Part shown: one piece after another, positions 48,061 to 59,600 of the stretch
Position numbering within the stretch: position 1 is the first letter of the stretch
Layout: every line of letters begins with the position of its first letter
NCBI GenBank assembly: GCA_039654915.1
Contig: CM077597.1
Location: 41,824,001 to 41,888,000 of the forward strand
Origin: Aquilaria yunnanensis
Lineage: Eukaryota; Streptophyta; Magnoliopsida; Malvales; Thymelaeaceae
DNA length: 64,000 nt
Reading direction: 5' to 3'
The notes under the pieces: generated by a model
What the model was told of the DNA's origin: nothing
Databases searched by the model: none
The model's input: only the letters and a program-made list of their open reading frames with translations
Translations under genes and position numbers: made by a program

Positions 48061-49875
48061 ATGACAGAAAAAGAATGTCTAATTTTGAGTGTTATATACT
48101 GGTTGGAACATGTTACTTGGTGCCGTTAGCGAATTTGGCACAACAGGGAAGAGGCAAGAGAGGCAGCAGAAAATTCTGTTAGTGGGGTAAGTAGAAATTA
48201 GTGAATTTTTTATTTTTAACAAGTCATAATTATAAAGTAAATTATTTTTTAGTATTTTACTATTAACTTTATGCTTTTATCAGTGAATGAGGTCAGTACT
48301 TCAAAATTCAGTACGTCAAAATGATATTTTACTTAAACTCAATTAACAATAAATATGACTTTCTCAAAATTACTCTTCTCAACCATAGAATTACATAGAT
48401 AATTTTCTTAAAAGGTGTAGTTACATGGTACACTTCTCAAGTTAGATTTGTAAACTTTAGTGTACAATATGCATAGGGTTGCTCATGACACGAGAGCAAA
48501 ATTTCAAGTTTTTGTAGAGATAAAAAAAATAGCATTTTGTTGGCTCATAATTTGTGCAGTGTGAAAAAAGAAAAACAAAACTTGATGCCCACACGTTTCT
48601 TTTTTAATTTAAAGAATAGTTAATATTCAATAGTAAAACTTAGAACTTATAACTTTTATTTTTTAAAAAGTTTAATTATTTCACGCGAACACTATTAAAT
48701 TTTAACAAATTTGTAAAGATTCTTTTGAGAAGAGCTCGTAAGAGATTTCTTATAGGATTAACATTTGTAAGTTACATAACAGGGCGTCAAGGTAACCTGA
48801 TCCATTGTATATATTCTAATTATCTTTTTTATTTTGAAAGAAAAAAAATATATTATCGATCACATATTTTTGAAAGAACTATGGGTCAAAATATTAAGAA
48901 TGGATGTTGCCCATAGTATCAATTAAACTCACTTTTAAGGATAAGACCTTGGCTGGTCCAAAAGTGTTGTACAAAAATAAAAATCAAGGGTTAGGTGGTA
49001 ATGGCATTATAGTTGACATAAAAAACGAGTAAGATATTGCTTAAAAAAAGGTTCGATCGCATCATCTTAATCCAATCATAACCGTTGAGGAGAATGACAA
49101 GCTCGAACAAAAAAAACAGAAAAAAAGAAATTTACGATAATCTCTTGTTGTTTTGGCTAATGTACACTTTGCTACCTTTGTTTTTCAAAATCTACACTTT
49201 GTCCATGTTTCTTTTACATTATCAAACAATAACTTTGGAAAGCATAATTAAATTATACGATAGTCATTTTTCAATAGTTTCAATCTCTCCAATGTTTTTT
49301 ACAGTTAATAGACATTTTAACTTATTAATTTTTTATTTGTAAATGCATTTTCCTGCCTGTAAAGTCAAATCAATATTTTTTTAATATCAGTTAACTATGA
49401 AAAAAAATATCAAATATCTTGAAATTGTTGTTACATATTTACTAGACATTTTAATTTAATGTTTTAGAAGTTGTTGTCAAACAATGTAAAAGAAATAAGG
49501 TTTCTGCAATTTTCCGGAAAATTTTCAAAAACAAAAGCCTTTAATGGATAATATTGTTGGATTACGATCTTTATGATTAACAAGATCTAAAGTAACCGAA
49601 ATTTCCAAATCAATGTAACTGTGCCAATAGAAGAAATAAATCAAGGGTTACTCTAGAAAAGAAAAAACAAAAGACCTAAAAAGGAAAAAAAAATAAACGG
49701 AACCGTCTTTGCCGGCTTAGAGAGCAGAGCAAGTGCCTTTCAATATTTTGCTTAAAGGCAAGGGAAAGGCCACTTCAGTTCCTCTCTTTGCGGTCAATTC
49801 CTTTAAAGGACGGTCTCCGCAAATTTTCTCCAACAAATCTTCCACACTTGTGACTGGTTTAGTTGCTGACTAGAC
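48061..49875. other. intergenic, AT-rich
   Basis: About 1.8 kb between the gypsy remnant and the MAP70 gene. I recognise no gene. Two small open frames (48725-48916 and 49085-49342) have AT-driven composition and no family. The last 200 bases should hold the MAP70 promoter. Confidence 0.5.
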
Positions 49876-49883
49876 ATATAAGG
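49876..49883 (+). promoter_or_regulatory. candidate TATA box of the MAP70-5-like gene
   Basis: ATATAAGG, about 70 bases before the start codon and followed by a pyrimidine-rich stretch. Position is consistent with a short 5' UTR. Motif evidence only. Confidence 0.4.
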
Positions 49884-49948
49884 GCTGCTCTTGGTTTGTG
49901 TTCTGTCTTTCGTAATCGATTGGTGAGAGAACATACAAACAAGCAGAG

Positions 49949-52484
49949 ATGGTGGTGGCTCAGGAGGAACAACTTCTTGCGGGAGGAGATGAGCTTCTTC
50001 ATCCTGACCCGGTCGTGTTAGAACTCAACCGCCTGCAGAACCAGATTAAAGGTCTGTTCTGGATAAGCTCACACACATGAAACTGAATCTTTGTTGGCTT
50101 ACTATGGAAGTAACTGTTCTTGGAATGAGGGTATCAGTTTGTTTCTAACGTTCTTCGCAGAGAAAGACCGGGAACTAGGAGCTGCACAAGCCGAAATCAA
50201 GGCTTTGAAAGCAGCAGAAGCGTTTAAGGACAAGGCCTTAGAAGAGGTAGTCAGAGTTTCTGAGAAACTTCAAGTAAATATCAGTTATGACATTGTTTGA
50301 AGCATTGCTTGCTATTGTTACTGCAGCTAAGAAATGAACTTCAAACGCTGGATGAGAAACTTAGGGCCAACGAGAACTTTCTCGAGCAAAAGGTTCGTAT
50401 TATGTTTGTTACCAAGGTACATAAGTGCATGCATCTTGTTGTGACATATCAACCAATTTGATGTAGAACCTCAAAATCAATAAGCTGATAAATGAGAAGA
50501 AAGAAGCATTGGCTGCGCAGTTTGCAGCAGAAGCTACCCTTAGAAGAGTGTACGCAGACCAAAAGGAGGATGAAGATCTTCCTCTAGAATCTGTTATCGC
50601 TCCTCTTGAATCGGAGATTAAGATGCTTAGAAACGAGGTAAGCGTGTGGAAGAACATATATACACGTACCCTTTATAGCTCACTTGGCTAAGTTTTCTTG
50701 AGCGTGTTCAGGTTGCAGCCCTCCAAGAGGATAAGAAGGCGTTGGAACGGCTCACCAAGTCTAAGGAAGCAGCACTGCTTGAAGCAGAGAAGATTCTGAA
50801 GAGTGCCTTGGACAGGGTGTTGATAGTTGAGGAAGTTCAAAACCAGAACTTTGAGTTGAGGAGGCAGATTGAGATTTGCCATGTACGTTTCCAAACTCTT
50901 CCTCTTGTTTGAATAATGAATTGCAACCTTAGCAGAATGATGGAATGGCGGTTTATGCAGGAGGAGAACAAAATTCTTGAGAAAAGCAACCGCCAAAAGG
51001 TCATGGAGGTTGAGAAACTTAGCCAAACAATTAAGGAACTAGAGGAGGCCATTCTTGCTGGTGGAGCTGCAGCCAATACCATACGGGACTACAGGCGACA
51101 AATCTCTGAATTACATGTAAGCCTCATGCCTTCGGAGATATGATCATCAGTTTGAAGTCTGAAATTCTGCCTGACATGGCACTAAACTGTTTGTTTGGTA
51201 TCCGTGGTTTGGAAACTTGTATGTTAAGGATGAGAAGAGAACTCTGGAGAGGGAATTAGCCAGAGTTAAAGTTTCGGCAAATCGTGTAGCAACCGTGGTT
51301 GCTAACGAATGGAAGGACGAAAATGATAAAGTAATGCCTGTCAAACAATGGCTGGAGGAGAGAAGGTTGGTACAGGTAACTACCTTTTGTTCTTCTAAAG
51401 ATGAACATTCCCGAATCAAATTCGACTTCAGCATCAAGTTACAAACTAAGACATTTTCGGTCCCCTTAATTTGAGTTTGTACTTGTAACTATAGGCAGAG
51501 ATGCAGAAACTAAGAGATAAACTTGCCATATCAGAGAGAACAGCGAAGGCTGAAGCACAACTAAAGGTGAAACCTCTAATAAACTGGATTATCTCTCAGT
51601 ATTCGGTATTCCGTTTTCACCATCATGTGAAAATCATGACGCAGGATAAATTCAAGCTCAGGATCAAGATATTGGAAGAAGGCCTAAGACAAGTTCCAAG
51701 CCTCCCAATCAATACCCCTAGTGCATTTTGTGGCTCCCCAGGGACAGAAAAGTCTGGCAACATTCTGGGTTTCATAACAAGCAATGGTGAGCATAAAAGG
51801 AGATCAACATCGCAACCAAGGGGTTCCACCATTGCTCGGAACTCAATCATGCCACAACCAGGAGAAAGAGAAAGAGCCAAAATTAATGGAGATGTAAAGC
51901 AAGCTAGCACCTTGAAGACAAAGCACGGATCTATGGAGGTTATGCTGAAGAAATGTTTATGGGCACCAAAGAGTAAGCTTATTGACAGCAGTGAGAAGGA
52001 AAACAAAGAACTGAAGGGTAACACAGATGCAGAAGTTCGTAAAATCAGCAACACAGAAGAACCAAATGCCGAGACCAACAATGAAGGACTTGGGAACGAA
52101 GATTCAAATACAAACATAGATGATAATGAAGACATGGTTTCTGGCTTTCTGTATGATAGGCTGCAGAGAGAGGTCATCAACTTGCGGAAGTTGAGTGAGG
52201 TGAAAAATGGCAGTTTGGAAGCGAAAGATCAAGAAATAAAGGTGAACTACGAACGCAATCTTTCTGACTCTCATAATCATATATTTTTATGTACTCACAT
52301 CGACATAAATCCTCCTCAAAATTCTTCACAGTTGCTAATGAAGAAGGTTGATGCTCTAACAAGGGCCATGGACGTAGAGTCTAGGAAGGTGAAGAGAGAA
52401 GCAGCTGCTAGAGAAAAGGAAACCGGATTAGCCAAAACAGAGGCCACTAAGAGTACCAGAAACATGATTTGTAACAAAAGGTAA
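49949..52484 (+). CDS. MAP70-5: microtubule-associated protein 70, MAP70-5-like (ten exons, about 582 aa)
   Basis: The exons I deduced are 49949-50051, 50161-50273, 50327-50392, 50467-50637, 50712-50882, 50961-51116, 51229-51375, 51495-51566, 51645-52241 and 52332-52484. All introns are GT-AG and all junctions keep frame. The spliced protein starts MVVAQEEQLL and has DPVVLELNRLQNQIKEKDRE, then long coiled coil with family signatures LESEIKMLRNE, LQEDKKALERLTKSKEAAL, EEVQNQNFELRRQIEIC, GGAAANTIRDYRRQ and NDKVMPVKQWLEERR. These match plant MAP70 proteins, closest in my recollection to MAP70-5. The family binds cortical microtubules and shapes secondary cell walls. The large ninth exon is acidic and polar and less conserved. 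The final stop is read directly after NMICNKR. A GT there (52481) could instead splice to an exon near 52590, replacing the tail. Most coding of this kind is coiled coil with no enzymatic domain. Confidence 0.92.
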
Positions 52485-52722
52485 CCCAGAATTTTTCACT
52501 AATCCGCATTCCTTTTCCCACCATGTCCTCACTTCCTCTAAATAACCACGAAACTAACCAGGAAACTATGTGCAACATCTGATGGCAGGGGGATGAGTAC
52601 GGCATGAAGGTTCTAGCCCATGACCGAGTAATGTGGAATTCTCTGTTTAATCAGCTTATTTACGTTTCATAAGGTTCTTCAATGTAAATATGTATCTTTT
52701 TAGTGATTGTAGCTTGTAACTG

Positions 52723-52728
52723 AATAAA
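52723..52728 (+). terminator. poly(A) signal of the MAP70-5-like gene
   Basis: AATAAA, 239 bases after the stop codon and downstream of TGTAAATATGTA-like near-upstream elements. Fits a plant 3' end. Confidence 0.5.
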
Positions 52729-53065
52729 TCTCAACTGTGTTCCTAGAGAGGAGTGGTGGGATATTGTAGCAATTTGATTTGTGAAGTTGTGGTAGAGAAC
52801 TGAAGAAAATTATTTGTCATATGGCTAATAGCAGAACAAGACAATACGTGAATGCAAGCAGTGAGCAGATACATTCAAATACAAATGAGATATGGAAGTT
52901 CATCATGATCTGAAATTTGTGATGCAATAAGAGTTTTGTCGGCAAACAAAAAGGGCACTTACACGAATCCTTAACAGCTAGTGCCTTTGACCATATAGCA
53001 ACTAAACATAAACATTAACGGTTATCTAACAAGGGTCTAACTAGAAGTTTTGCCGAGTTAAGATA

Positions 53066-53323
53066 CTAACAACCTCGCACCTCTGGGATGGTACGCAAAG
53101 TTGGCCGCCAACGCTTATCAGCCTGATTCAAGCCCTCCATGGATTGAAACTCGATTTTCCTGAACCTCTCTGCATTTCTTAGCAGCAAATCCAATTGCTC
53201 CCTGGTAAGTACAACCTTAATGCAGGTCCCCTGGTTAGAGATTTTCAAAGAAATTGAAGCGTTGTGATTTTTGAGATCTTCTTCCTCTTCTGGTGAGAGC
53301 ATACAGTTGATGCAGTTCCCCAT
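53066..53323 (-). CDS. 85-aa MGNC-type small protein, DUF4228/PADRE-like
   Basis: I start it at the internal ATG at 53323 because the N-terminus MGNCINC is a textbook acylation signal: Gly2 for myristoylation with Cys4 and Cys7 for palmitoylation. That would place it at membranes. The longer upstream frame would bury this signal. The rest has an acidic patch (PEEEED), a CIKVVLTREQLDLLLRN segment and a C-terminal KRWRPTLRTIPE. These resemble the start, the KxVLTxxQLxxLL core and the WRPSLxSIPE-like tail of plant DUF4228/PADRE proteins, many of which respond to stress. It is much shorter than typical members, but short ones exist. A TATA box lies about 36 bases upstream. It is convergent with MAP70-5 and shares the strand of the PPR gene. 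Confidence 0.72.
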   Translation of the reverse strand: MGNCINCMLSPEEEEDLKNHNASISLKISNQGTCIKVVLTREQLDLLLRNAERFRKIEFQSMEGLNQADKRWRPTLRTIPEVRGC

Positions 53324-53358
53324 GCTTGAATTCAAATACCAGAGGTTGCTTCTTTCTC

Positions 53359-53367
53359 TATTTATAC
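53359..53367 (-). promoter_or_regulatory. TATA box of the MGNC small-protein gene
   Basis: On the minus strand the sequence is TGTATAAATAG, about 36-44 bases before the ATG at 53323. This implies a very short 5' UTR and favours that start over upstream ones. Confidence 0.5.
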
Positions 53368-53369
53368 AA

Positions 53370-54525
53370 AACAAAATAGCAACGTGCCATCATCATTTTA
53401 TGTATTTGAATTATATTATAAGAAAGGTCAACTGCCCCCAACATATTTTATTATCCCTATCAAATAATCACTACAATTCAATCGAAGTCAACTGATAAAT
53501 TTTATAGTAGACTGCTTCTAGTTCCAACCTTTAGGGTAGTACTTAAGACCCAAATCATACAAAAAGCCAAAATTTCACAACATGATAACTTCATTTGAAT
53601 CTGCTCGGTAATAACAAAATTTCAAAGTACTTCGTCTTACAATAGTTATCACTACTCCAATTTTTTTGTGTCTGTATATGTGTCATCTTTCCTTCTGATC
53701 TTCCAGCCTGCATAACACTATAAAGGCAAGTCTTTCCTCTCCTATGTACCAAAATATCAAAAAAAAAAAAAAAAACATTCTAAAGTCAAATCCATCAGAT
53801 ATTTGCTCCCTATAGGTAATAGAAAGTTATGAACAGAACACTCAATAACAACGTGCACTCATTTTGATTTTTTTGGTTTTCTCTAAGAGTCATCATCATA
53901 AAAAAATCAAGGTCAAATGTCTACAGATGGTTTCTTGGATTGCAAAAGAACTTGATTCATGAACCGTACAGAATGGGAATGGTATATTTGAAAAAATATG
54001 TATAATTAGATAAAAGTGTCAATCGTTTCAGGAAACAAAAAAAAAAAAAAAATAGAAATAGTTAGAAACGATAGGGATGGAGGCAGTATTTATTTTCCAC
54101 TCTGAACCTCATTGTTTATAAAGTCCTCATAAGTAGCAACCACCTTTCTCTCAACTTCACGACTTTCCTGGCTACCTGGCTTGAGAACACAAAATGCCAC
54201 TAAAATAGCAAATAACTTTCATAGAAGTAAGAAAAACTTGCTTGAAATCGGCCAAGCATGGTGGGAATTCAAGTTATCCCCACCCCCATTTCCCTGTCTT
54301 TAACCTAAAAATTACTGAAAGACTCAAATAGCTGAATAGTGATTTAAATGAAGATACATATGCATGATAAACTTTTAATCTTGAAACTCTAGAATATTAT
54401 CTCTTGGTAAAAAAATTATTTTCCCCAACTGTGATAGATTTCAGAGGCCGAGGCAAAGGATATTTGATGAGAATAAAATTTACATATAACATGATCCCAT
54501 GCACAGAACTCACCAGATGGAATCT
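53370..54525. other. intergenic between the small-protein and PPR genes
   Basis: No gene seen. It holds two poly(A) tracts (near 53758 and 54033) and AT-rich sequence, including the presumed 3' UTR of the PPR gene near 54526 and the promoter of the small-protein gene next to 53370. Confidence 0.5.
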
Positions 54526-56601
54526 TTATGATTGTGGCACCTGAGCAGCAACCAAGTCAGTTGGACTTTTCGATTCTAACCATGATGTGGCTGCAGTTTT
54601 TGTAGTCAAGAACCAGCCGACTTTATCAGGTGCCTCATGGAAAGGAGTATTTAGTTCCTTCAAGTACAACTCAAACGCATTTGCTAAACCTTTGTCTGAG
54701 TACTTGTGTTTTCCGTGCCCAGTGTTGATCCCAAGCAATGGCGGGAGCTCCTCCCCTGATTTAAACGATTCGGACAAATCCTTAATCCAAACATGTAAAG
54801 CAGTCAGAGCAGCACCTAATGAAAGACTCTTAAGATGCAAAGACCATATGGTTGGAGACCTAGATTGTATATCTGTGTAAATCTCAAGAGAAAGCCCAAT
54901 CTCTAGTAACTCACAAGCCCTCTCCAAGAGGTTTAGGTAGAAACAGAGATCAATCAAACAATTACAATGTGCCTTCTTCATATCAGAACCAATAGAATCA
55001 AACAGCTCATATGCCATATTCTTGAAAGATACTTCCCCATTTTGCTCCACCAAAACTTTTACCAAGTGACCAAGTTTGGGATTAGCTTTCTTCACACAAT
55101 CAATCAGCTTACCAAGTGCTTCTTGTGGTGTTAGGGTCATCACGTTCAAAAGACAAGCACAAAATGTGTCATCTGGAGCAATTCCCAATTCAAAGACTCG
55201 TTGGCATGTCCTCACAACATCATCAGTGCGCTGAGCTTTCCCATAGCATTGGATAAGTGATGTCAGTACAAAAATGGTCGGTTCAAAGCCCGCTTCCAGC
55301 ATCTCATAGAAAGTTCTCTCTGCCTCTGAAACTTCACCGCTGCATGAATATATAGTAATCATAGATGAAAATGTCCAACTATCAGGCTTGCAAGTCTTAG
55401 AACTTTTCATCTCTTCAAAAATTTCAACAGCTTCATCTATAAAACCAGCATCTGCACATGCGGATAAGAGGACATTGTAAAGAACCACATCCAACTCAAG
55501 GCCCTTCTCCTTCATCTCTCGGTACACACTAAGAGCATCTTCACCAAACCTGGCTCTTCCATAAGCACGTAAGAGAGCGGCATAGGTTCCCCAATTAGGT
55601 GAAAGACCATTCTTTCTCATATCGTTATAAATAGTCTTCACTTGCCAAGGCCTCTTGGCTTTACCCATAGCAGCCAATAGAGTGTTATAGATGGTCATAT
55701 TTGGTATTGTACCTAAAGCCTTCAACTCCTCATAAACATTCAAGCACCCATCATAATTTCCAGAGACCCCATATATTTTGATCAATGTTGAAAATGTTCC
55801 AAAGTCAAGGATCCATTTTTCAGTCCTGGCCCGATCATACAATGCCAAAGCCATATCAATATTACCAGTTCGGCCATAGGCATCAATCATGGCCGAATAG
55901 TTAACATTATCAGGCTCACACCCAAAGCTCGGCATCTTCTCAAACCACTCAACAGCCTTATCGGGCAAAGCAGAGACCCTAGCACAGCTAATCAAGGTAG
56001 AGAATGTGACTTTATCCGGCTGAACCCCTCTCTCAAGCATTTCATCGAACAATCTCTCGGCTTTATCCAAAACCTTAGCCTTTCTAAACACCTTCATCGT
56101 TACATTATAAAGAATCACCTCACTGCTCAACTCCAATATCCTCTGAAAGTGCTTAAGAGCGAGAACAGCGGTATCTGGGTTCGACATGTTATTGAGAATT
56201 ACCACAGCATCTTGCTCAAAAATATTATCCCCTAACCTACCCAAAACATTAGAAACGTCCTCTTCATTTGGATTGCAACAATCCAAAGCCTCAGCGACTT
56301 TAAGCAGCGAATTGTACCTGGAATCATAAGACCGCTTCCGCAGCCGAGTCGCTCTGGGGCTCTTGGGATTGATCCAGATGTAGCTTTTTGACGCCGAACC
56401 GGTTTTGGCCTCGGGGGGTTCCGGAGTTGCGTCTTTCTCGATGTCTTGCAAGGAGACGCAGCAGACCAGAAGAGGCGAAGTGGATTGGTGTCGGAGCTTC
56501 AAGCGCAGAGGGAAGCTTGTGGGTCGTTGTTTTGATGAGGAAGAGAGATAGTGGGGGTCATAGAAGAGAGAAGATGGTGAGTAGCAGATGTGATATGCCA
56601 T
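54526..56601 (-). CDS. SVR7: chloroplast PPR-SMR protein, SVR7/ATP4-like (691 aa)
   Basis: A single intronless frame encodes 691 residues. The first 60 or so are Ser/Arg-rich and acid-poor, as in a chloroplast transit peptide. Residues 73-100 include SYIWINPKSPRATRLRKRSY. About nine P-type pentatricopeptide repeats of 35 residues run from about 162 to 480, with repeat ends such as MLERGVQPD and MKEKGLELD. Residues 588-675 form a C-terminal SMR domain with LHLKSLSLGAALTALHVW and TGHGKH. Order, spacing and many strings match Arabidopsis SVR7 (At4g16390; the maize counterpart is ATP4). Known roles of that family are chloroplast RNA metabolism and translation, notably of ATP synthase subunit mRNAs. 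The start at 56601 gives a plausible transit peptide and the length fits (Arabidopsis about 700). No internal stop. Orthology is judged from memory. Confidence 0.94.
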   Translation of the reverse strand: MAYHICYSPSSLFYDPHYLSSSSKQRPTSFPLRLKLRHQSTSPLLVCCVSLQDIEKDATPEPPEAKTGSASKSYIWINPKSPRATRLRKRSYDSRYNSLLKVAEALDCCNPNEEDVSNVLGRLGDNIFEQDAVVILNNMSNPDTAVLALKHFQRILELSSEVILYNVTMKVFRKAKVLDKAERLFDEMLERGVQPDKVTFSTLISCARVSALPDKAVEWFEKMPSFGCEPDNVNYSAMIDAYGRTGNIDMALALYDRARTEKWILDFGTFSTLIKIYGVSGNYDGCLNVYEELKALGTIPNMTIYNTLLAAMGKAKRPWQVKTIYNDMRKNGLSPNWGTYAALLRAYGRARFGEDALSVYREMKEKGLELDVVLYNVLLSACADAGFIDEAVEIFEEMKSSKTCKPDSWTFSSMITIYSCSGEVSEAERTFYEMLEAGFEPTIFVLTSLIQCYGKAQRTDDVVRTCQRVFELGIAPDDTFCACLLNVMTLTPQEALGKLIDCVKKANPKLGHLVKVLVEQNGEVSFKNMAYELFDSIGSDMKKAHCNCLIDLCFYLNLLERACELLEIGLSLEIYTDIQSRSPTIWSLHLKSLSLGAALTALHVWIKDLSESFKSGEELPPLLGINTGHGKHKYSDKGLANAFELYLKELNTPFHEAPDKVGWFLTTKTAATSWLESKSPTDLVAAQVPQS

Positions 56602-59600
56602 TTCTGTCTCGGGGTTAAGCTTTGCTGTGACGTAGAAGTGCCCTTTTATTGCTTATCAGCACAGGGGGGTTTTGAAAGATAACAGATATTTTTCCTGTCT
56701 TTTTGTTTTGCTTGCTGGAGCAGTGACTTGTGAATCGTGAAGGGTTTAAGGAATTTTACTTACATTCAGTCCGTCTACTAGTGAATCAATCAATTTAATC
56801 CCTGTATCCTACAAAATTTGTTCCTTTTCATCAGCAGCCCTAAAACGTTTCTCTCTTTACTTTTGATAGCCAAAGTGTAGACTATCTACAAGACATTGAT
56901 CTGTGAGTCCAGAAGACCTACAAGGCAATTGACGCTAGAGGCCCAGTGGTGAAAGTTACTAGAGAGAGTCCTCCAATCCTCAAATCTATAATATTTCAAG
57001 TCAGTACATCTCCCCTTGCTCTAGTTGTTACCACCTTATAAAAATGGGAGAATTACAAGTGTGGTATAATGGTAAAAAAACTCATTATATTATGTAATTC
57101 TTTTTATAATAATTGAAGTATAAAGGGTTAAAGGTATAATGAACACCTCATTAAAAGTGTTCTAAGTTGGTAACTTTGCTCCCAAGAAAAGCCTTAAGGA
57201 TTGCTTATTTTTCAAGTAACCTATAGACCTTTTTGTAAGGTTTTGGAAATTCATGTACTTAATTGCAAAACTCTCAAGAAATAGCCTTAGAGAGTTATGG
57301 GAAGGATATAAATGGTATGAAAGTGCTATTAGAGGACCAAATTGCTCATAGAACACAAGTTTGGACAAAGGAAACACTAAAGGCATTAAGGTCCTAAATA
57401 TCTTAGTGTAAACCTTACGGTGTTCAAGCTTTTGACTTTAGTCAAATGGTAGAATTGTAAGGTTATCCCATCATGGGGGAGGCGGCTATGGCTTCATAAA
57501 TAGTCAAAAAGGTGGGCAAAATGTGGACCAATAAGTTTAGGACAAAGAAATCATGCTTATGGGCAAAGAAAATGACATAAAGCATAACTAAGGCTAATAA
57601 GAATGTTTAGTGTCCTAAAGCTAATTTAAGAAGCCAAACTCAATTTTTCTTCTCTCATATTCGACTCAACCAGCCACCACCTTCCTCCAGACTTCTTCCA
57701 TAGCTCCTCCTTAACCACCATACCTCCAAGATTGAAATTGAAGGCAAAATGAAGTAATTGGAAGCAAACTAGAGCTATTGCTTGAATATTTCAAGGATCA
57801 AGCTTCAAATTCGGCATACTCATCTTGGTAAGGGTTCTATTGCTCTCATGAATTGCTTACTATATTTTCAAGCATCCATGGAGCTAGGGCTAAGCTTGGA
57901 AGATAGCCATGAGCTTGATGAACCAAGCTTAGTGAGGGGAGTGCACTTATTGAAGGTTTTGTGACCTGGTGTGAAGTGCACAATGATGGCAGTGAAGTGA
58001 GAGTTTCTAGAGCCCAGAGTTAGTACTAACTAGTGTTAAAATCCTCCTAAGACCAAGCATTAGCTTGAGGAGGGTTGCCATAGTGATTACTTAAGTTTAT
58101 TGCATGTTTTATGGACTAACATATGGTTTATGTTGTTACCGCATTTCATGTGTTTGTTGGTTGTGAATGGCTGCTGCATTGATTGTTGTATCTTTTATAT
58201 ATGCATTGTGATTTTTTGTTTTAGTGTCTTTGGATTCATGTTTTAATGAGGGTCACATTTCCTTAAGAAACCAAGTGTTTCCCTTACTCCAAGTGTTTCC
58301 CTTACTAACTTTCACAATGAAACTTACTCCCCTCAATTCTACTAGTTCAGGTCCAGCAGAAAAATCACATTCAAACTGACCTTTGTTGTTTGATTTTTGA
58401 TCTGAAATTTTAGTTATTTAAACTTCCATGTATCTAGTTATGATATAGAAATTTTGGTGATTTTAGGAGCACATTTGGTATTTTTGGTAATGGTGCTTAT
58501 TGTGCTATGCTCCAGCATCTTGTTTTTGGAGTCCATTGTGTCTTAGGCACTCCTATAACTTAAGGTGTGTATTTAGTTGGGTTAATGTAGTGCATGTATG
58601 CATGTACATGTAGTGTATGTAAAATGAGACAACTATGTGAACATTTGAATAATGTTTTGGTTATGTATGTAATGTGGTGCAAAGCTGCCTAAGTGTGAAC
58701 GATAGGCTGCTTACTTGTAAATTTTTTTTTTTTGCCAGATAAAGTTGCTAGATACAAGAGCATGTAATTCCTATGTGTATTGGACATATATGGGATAGCC
58801 TTAAAGGGCTTACCCCTAGTGAATGAAGTATTTGCACACTTATGAAATTTTGTATGGGCAAAATGGTCATAAAGTAACCAGAATTTTGACTCTGCATTCA
58901 TAGTTCTATATCTCCCTATATAGAATGAATCTTTGTATAAAATTTTGACCATACCTAGAGCACATCTAGAGGTTGAATAGGATTTGGAATTTCTGAATTT
59001 AGAGTCCTGTAACCAAAGATATGATGTTACAAAGTTGTTTAAGTTACTGTTTATTTTGTCAAAATTTTGTAACCAACTTAAAAAATCCATAACTTGGTCC
59101 ATAGGTGGGCTATTGATGTAAAACCAAATTATTTGGTTTGGTTAAAGACTCTACTTGATAATGAATCAAAGAAAATAGGGGGTTACATGGCTAAATTAAT
59201 ACAGCGTTTTGGAAGAAGTTTTAGGTGCAATGGCTAGTCACTTACACTTAATAAGATTGCCTAATTTGTGGTAGCCAAAATTAAGCCTTGTGGTAGTGTT
59301 TTCCTTCCTTGATACATTTACATAGTGCCCAAGAGGGCCACTTGGGTATGTATACTAAGGGTATGCATACTAAGGGTATTGTTCTGATGGCCTACAAAAC
59401 ATACCAATCCTGGGAGTTTTTAAATACAAAATTTTGGCACCATAACTAGATTATCCTAGTGTGGGTAACACTAGTGATGGCCTTCTTATAGGGAGAATGT
59501 GCACTCGCATGGAAAGCATCAATCTCAAGTGGGAGAATGGTGAAGATCGTGGGGAATGATGTTGATCGTGGGGATATTGTGACCTTCCCATTGATGGTCA

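Noticed and set aside
51501..52484. A 327-aa single-frame protein
   Set aside because: It is read-through of MAP70-5-like exons 8 to 10 and the introns between them. The splice sites at 51567, 51645, 52242 and 52332 give the proper protein.
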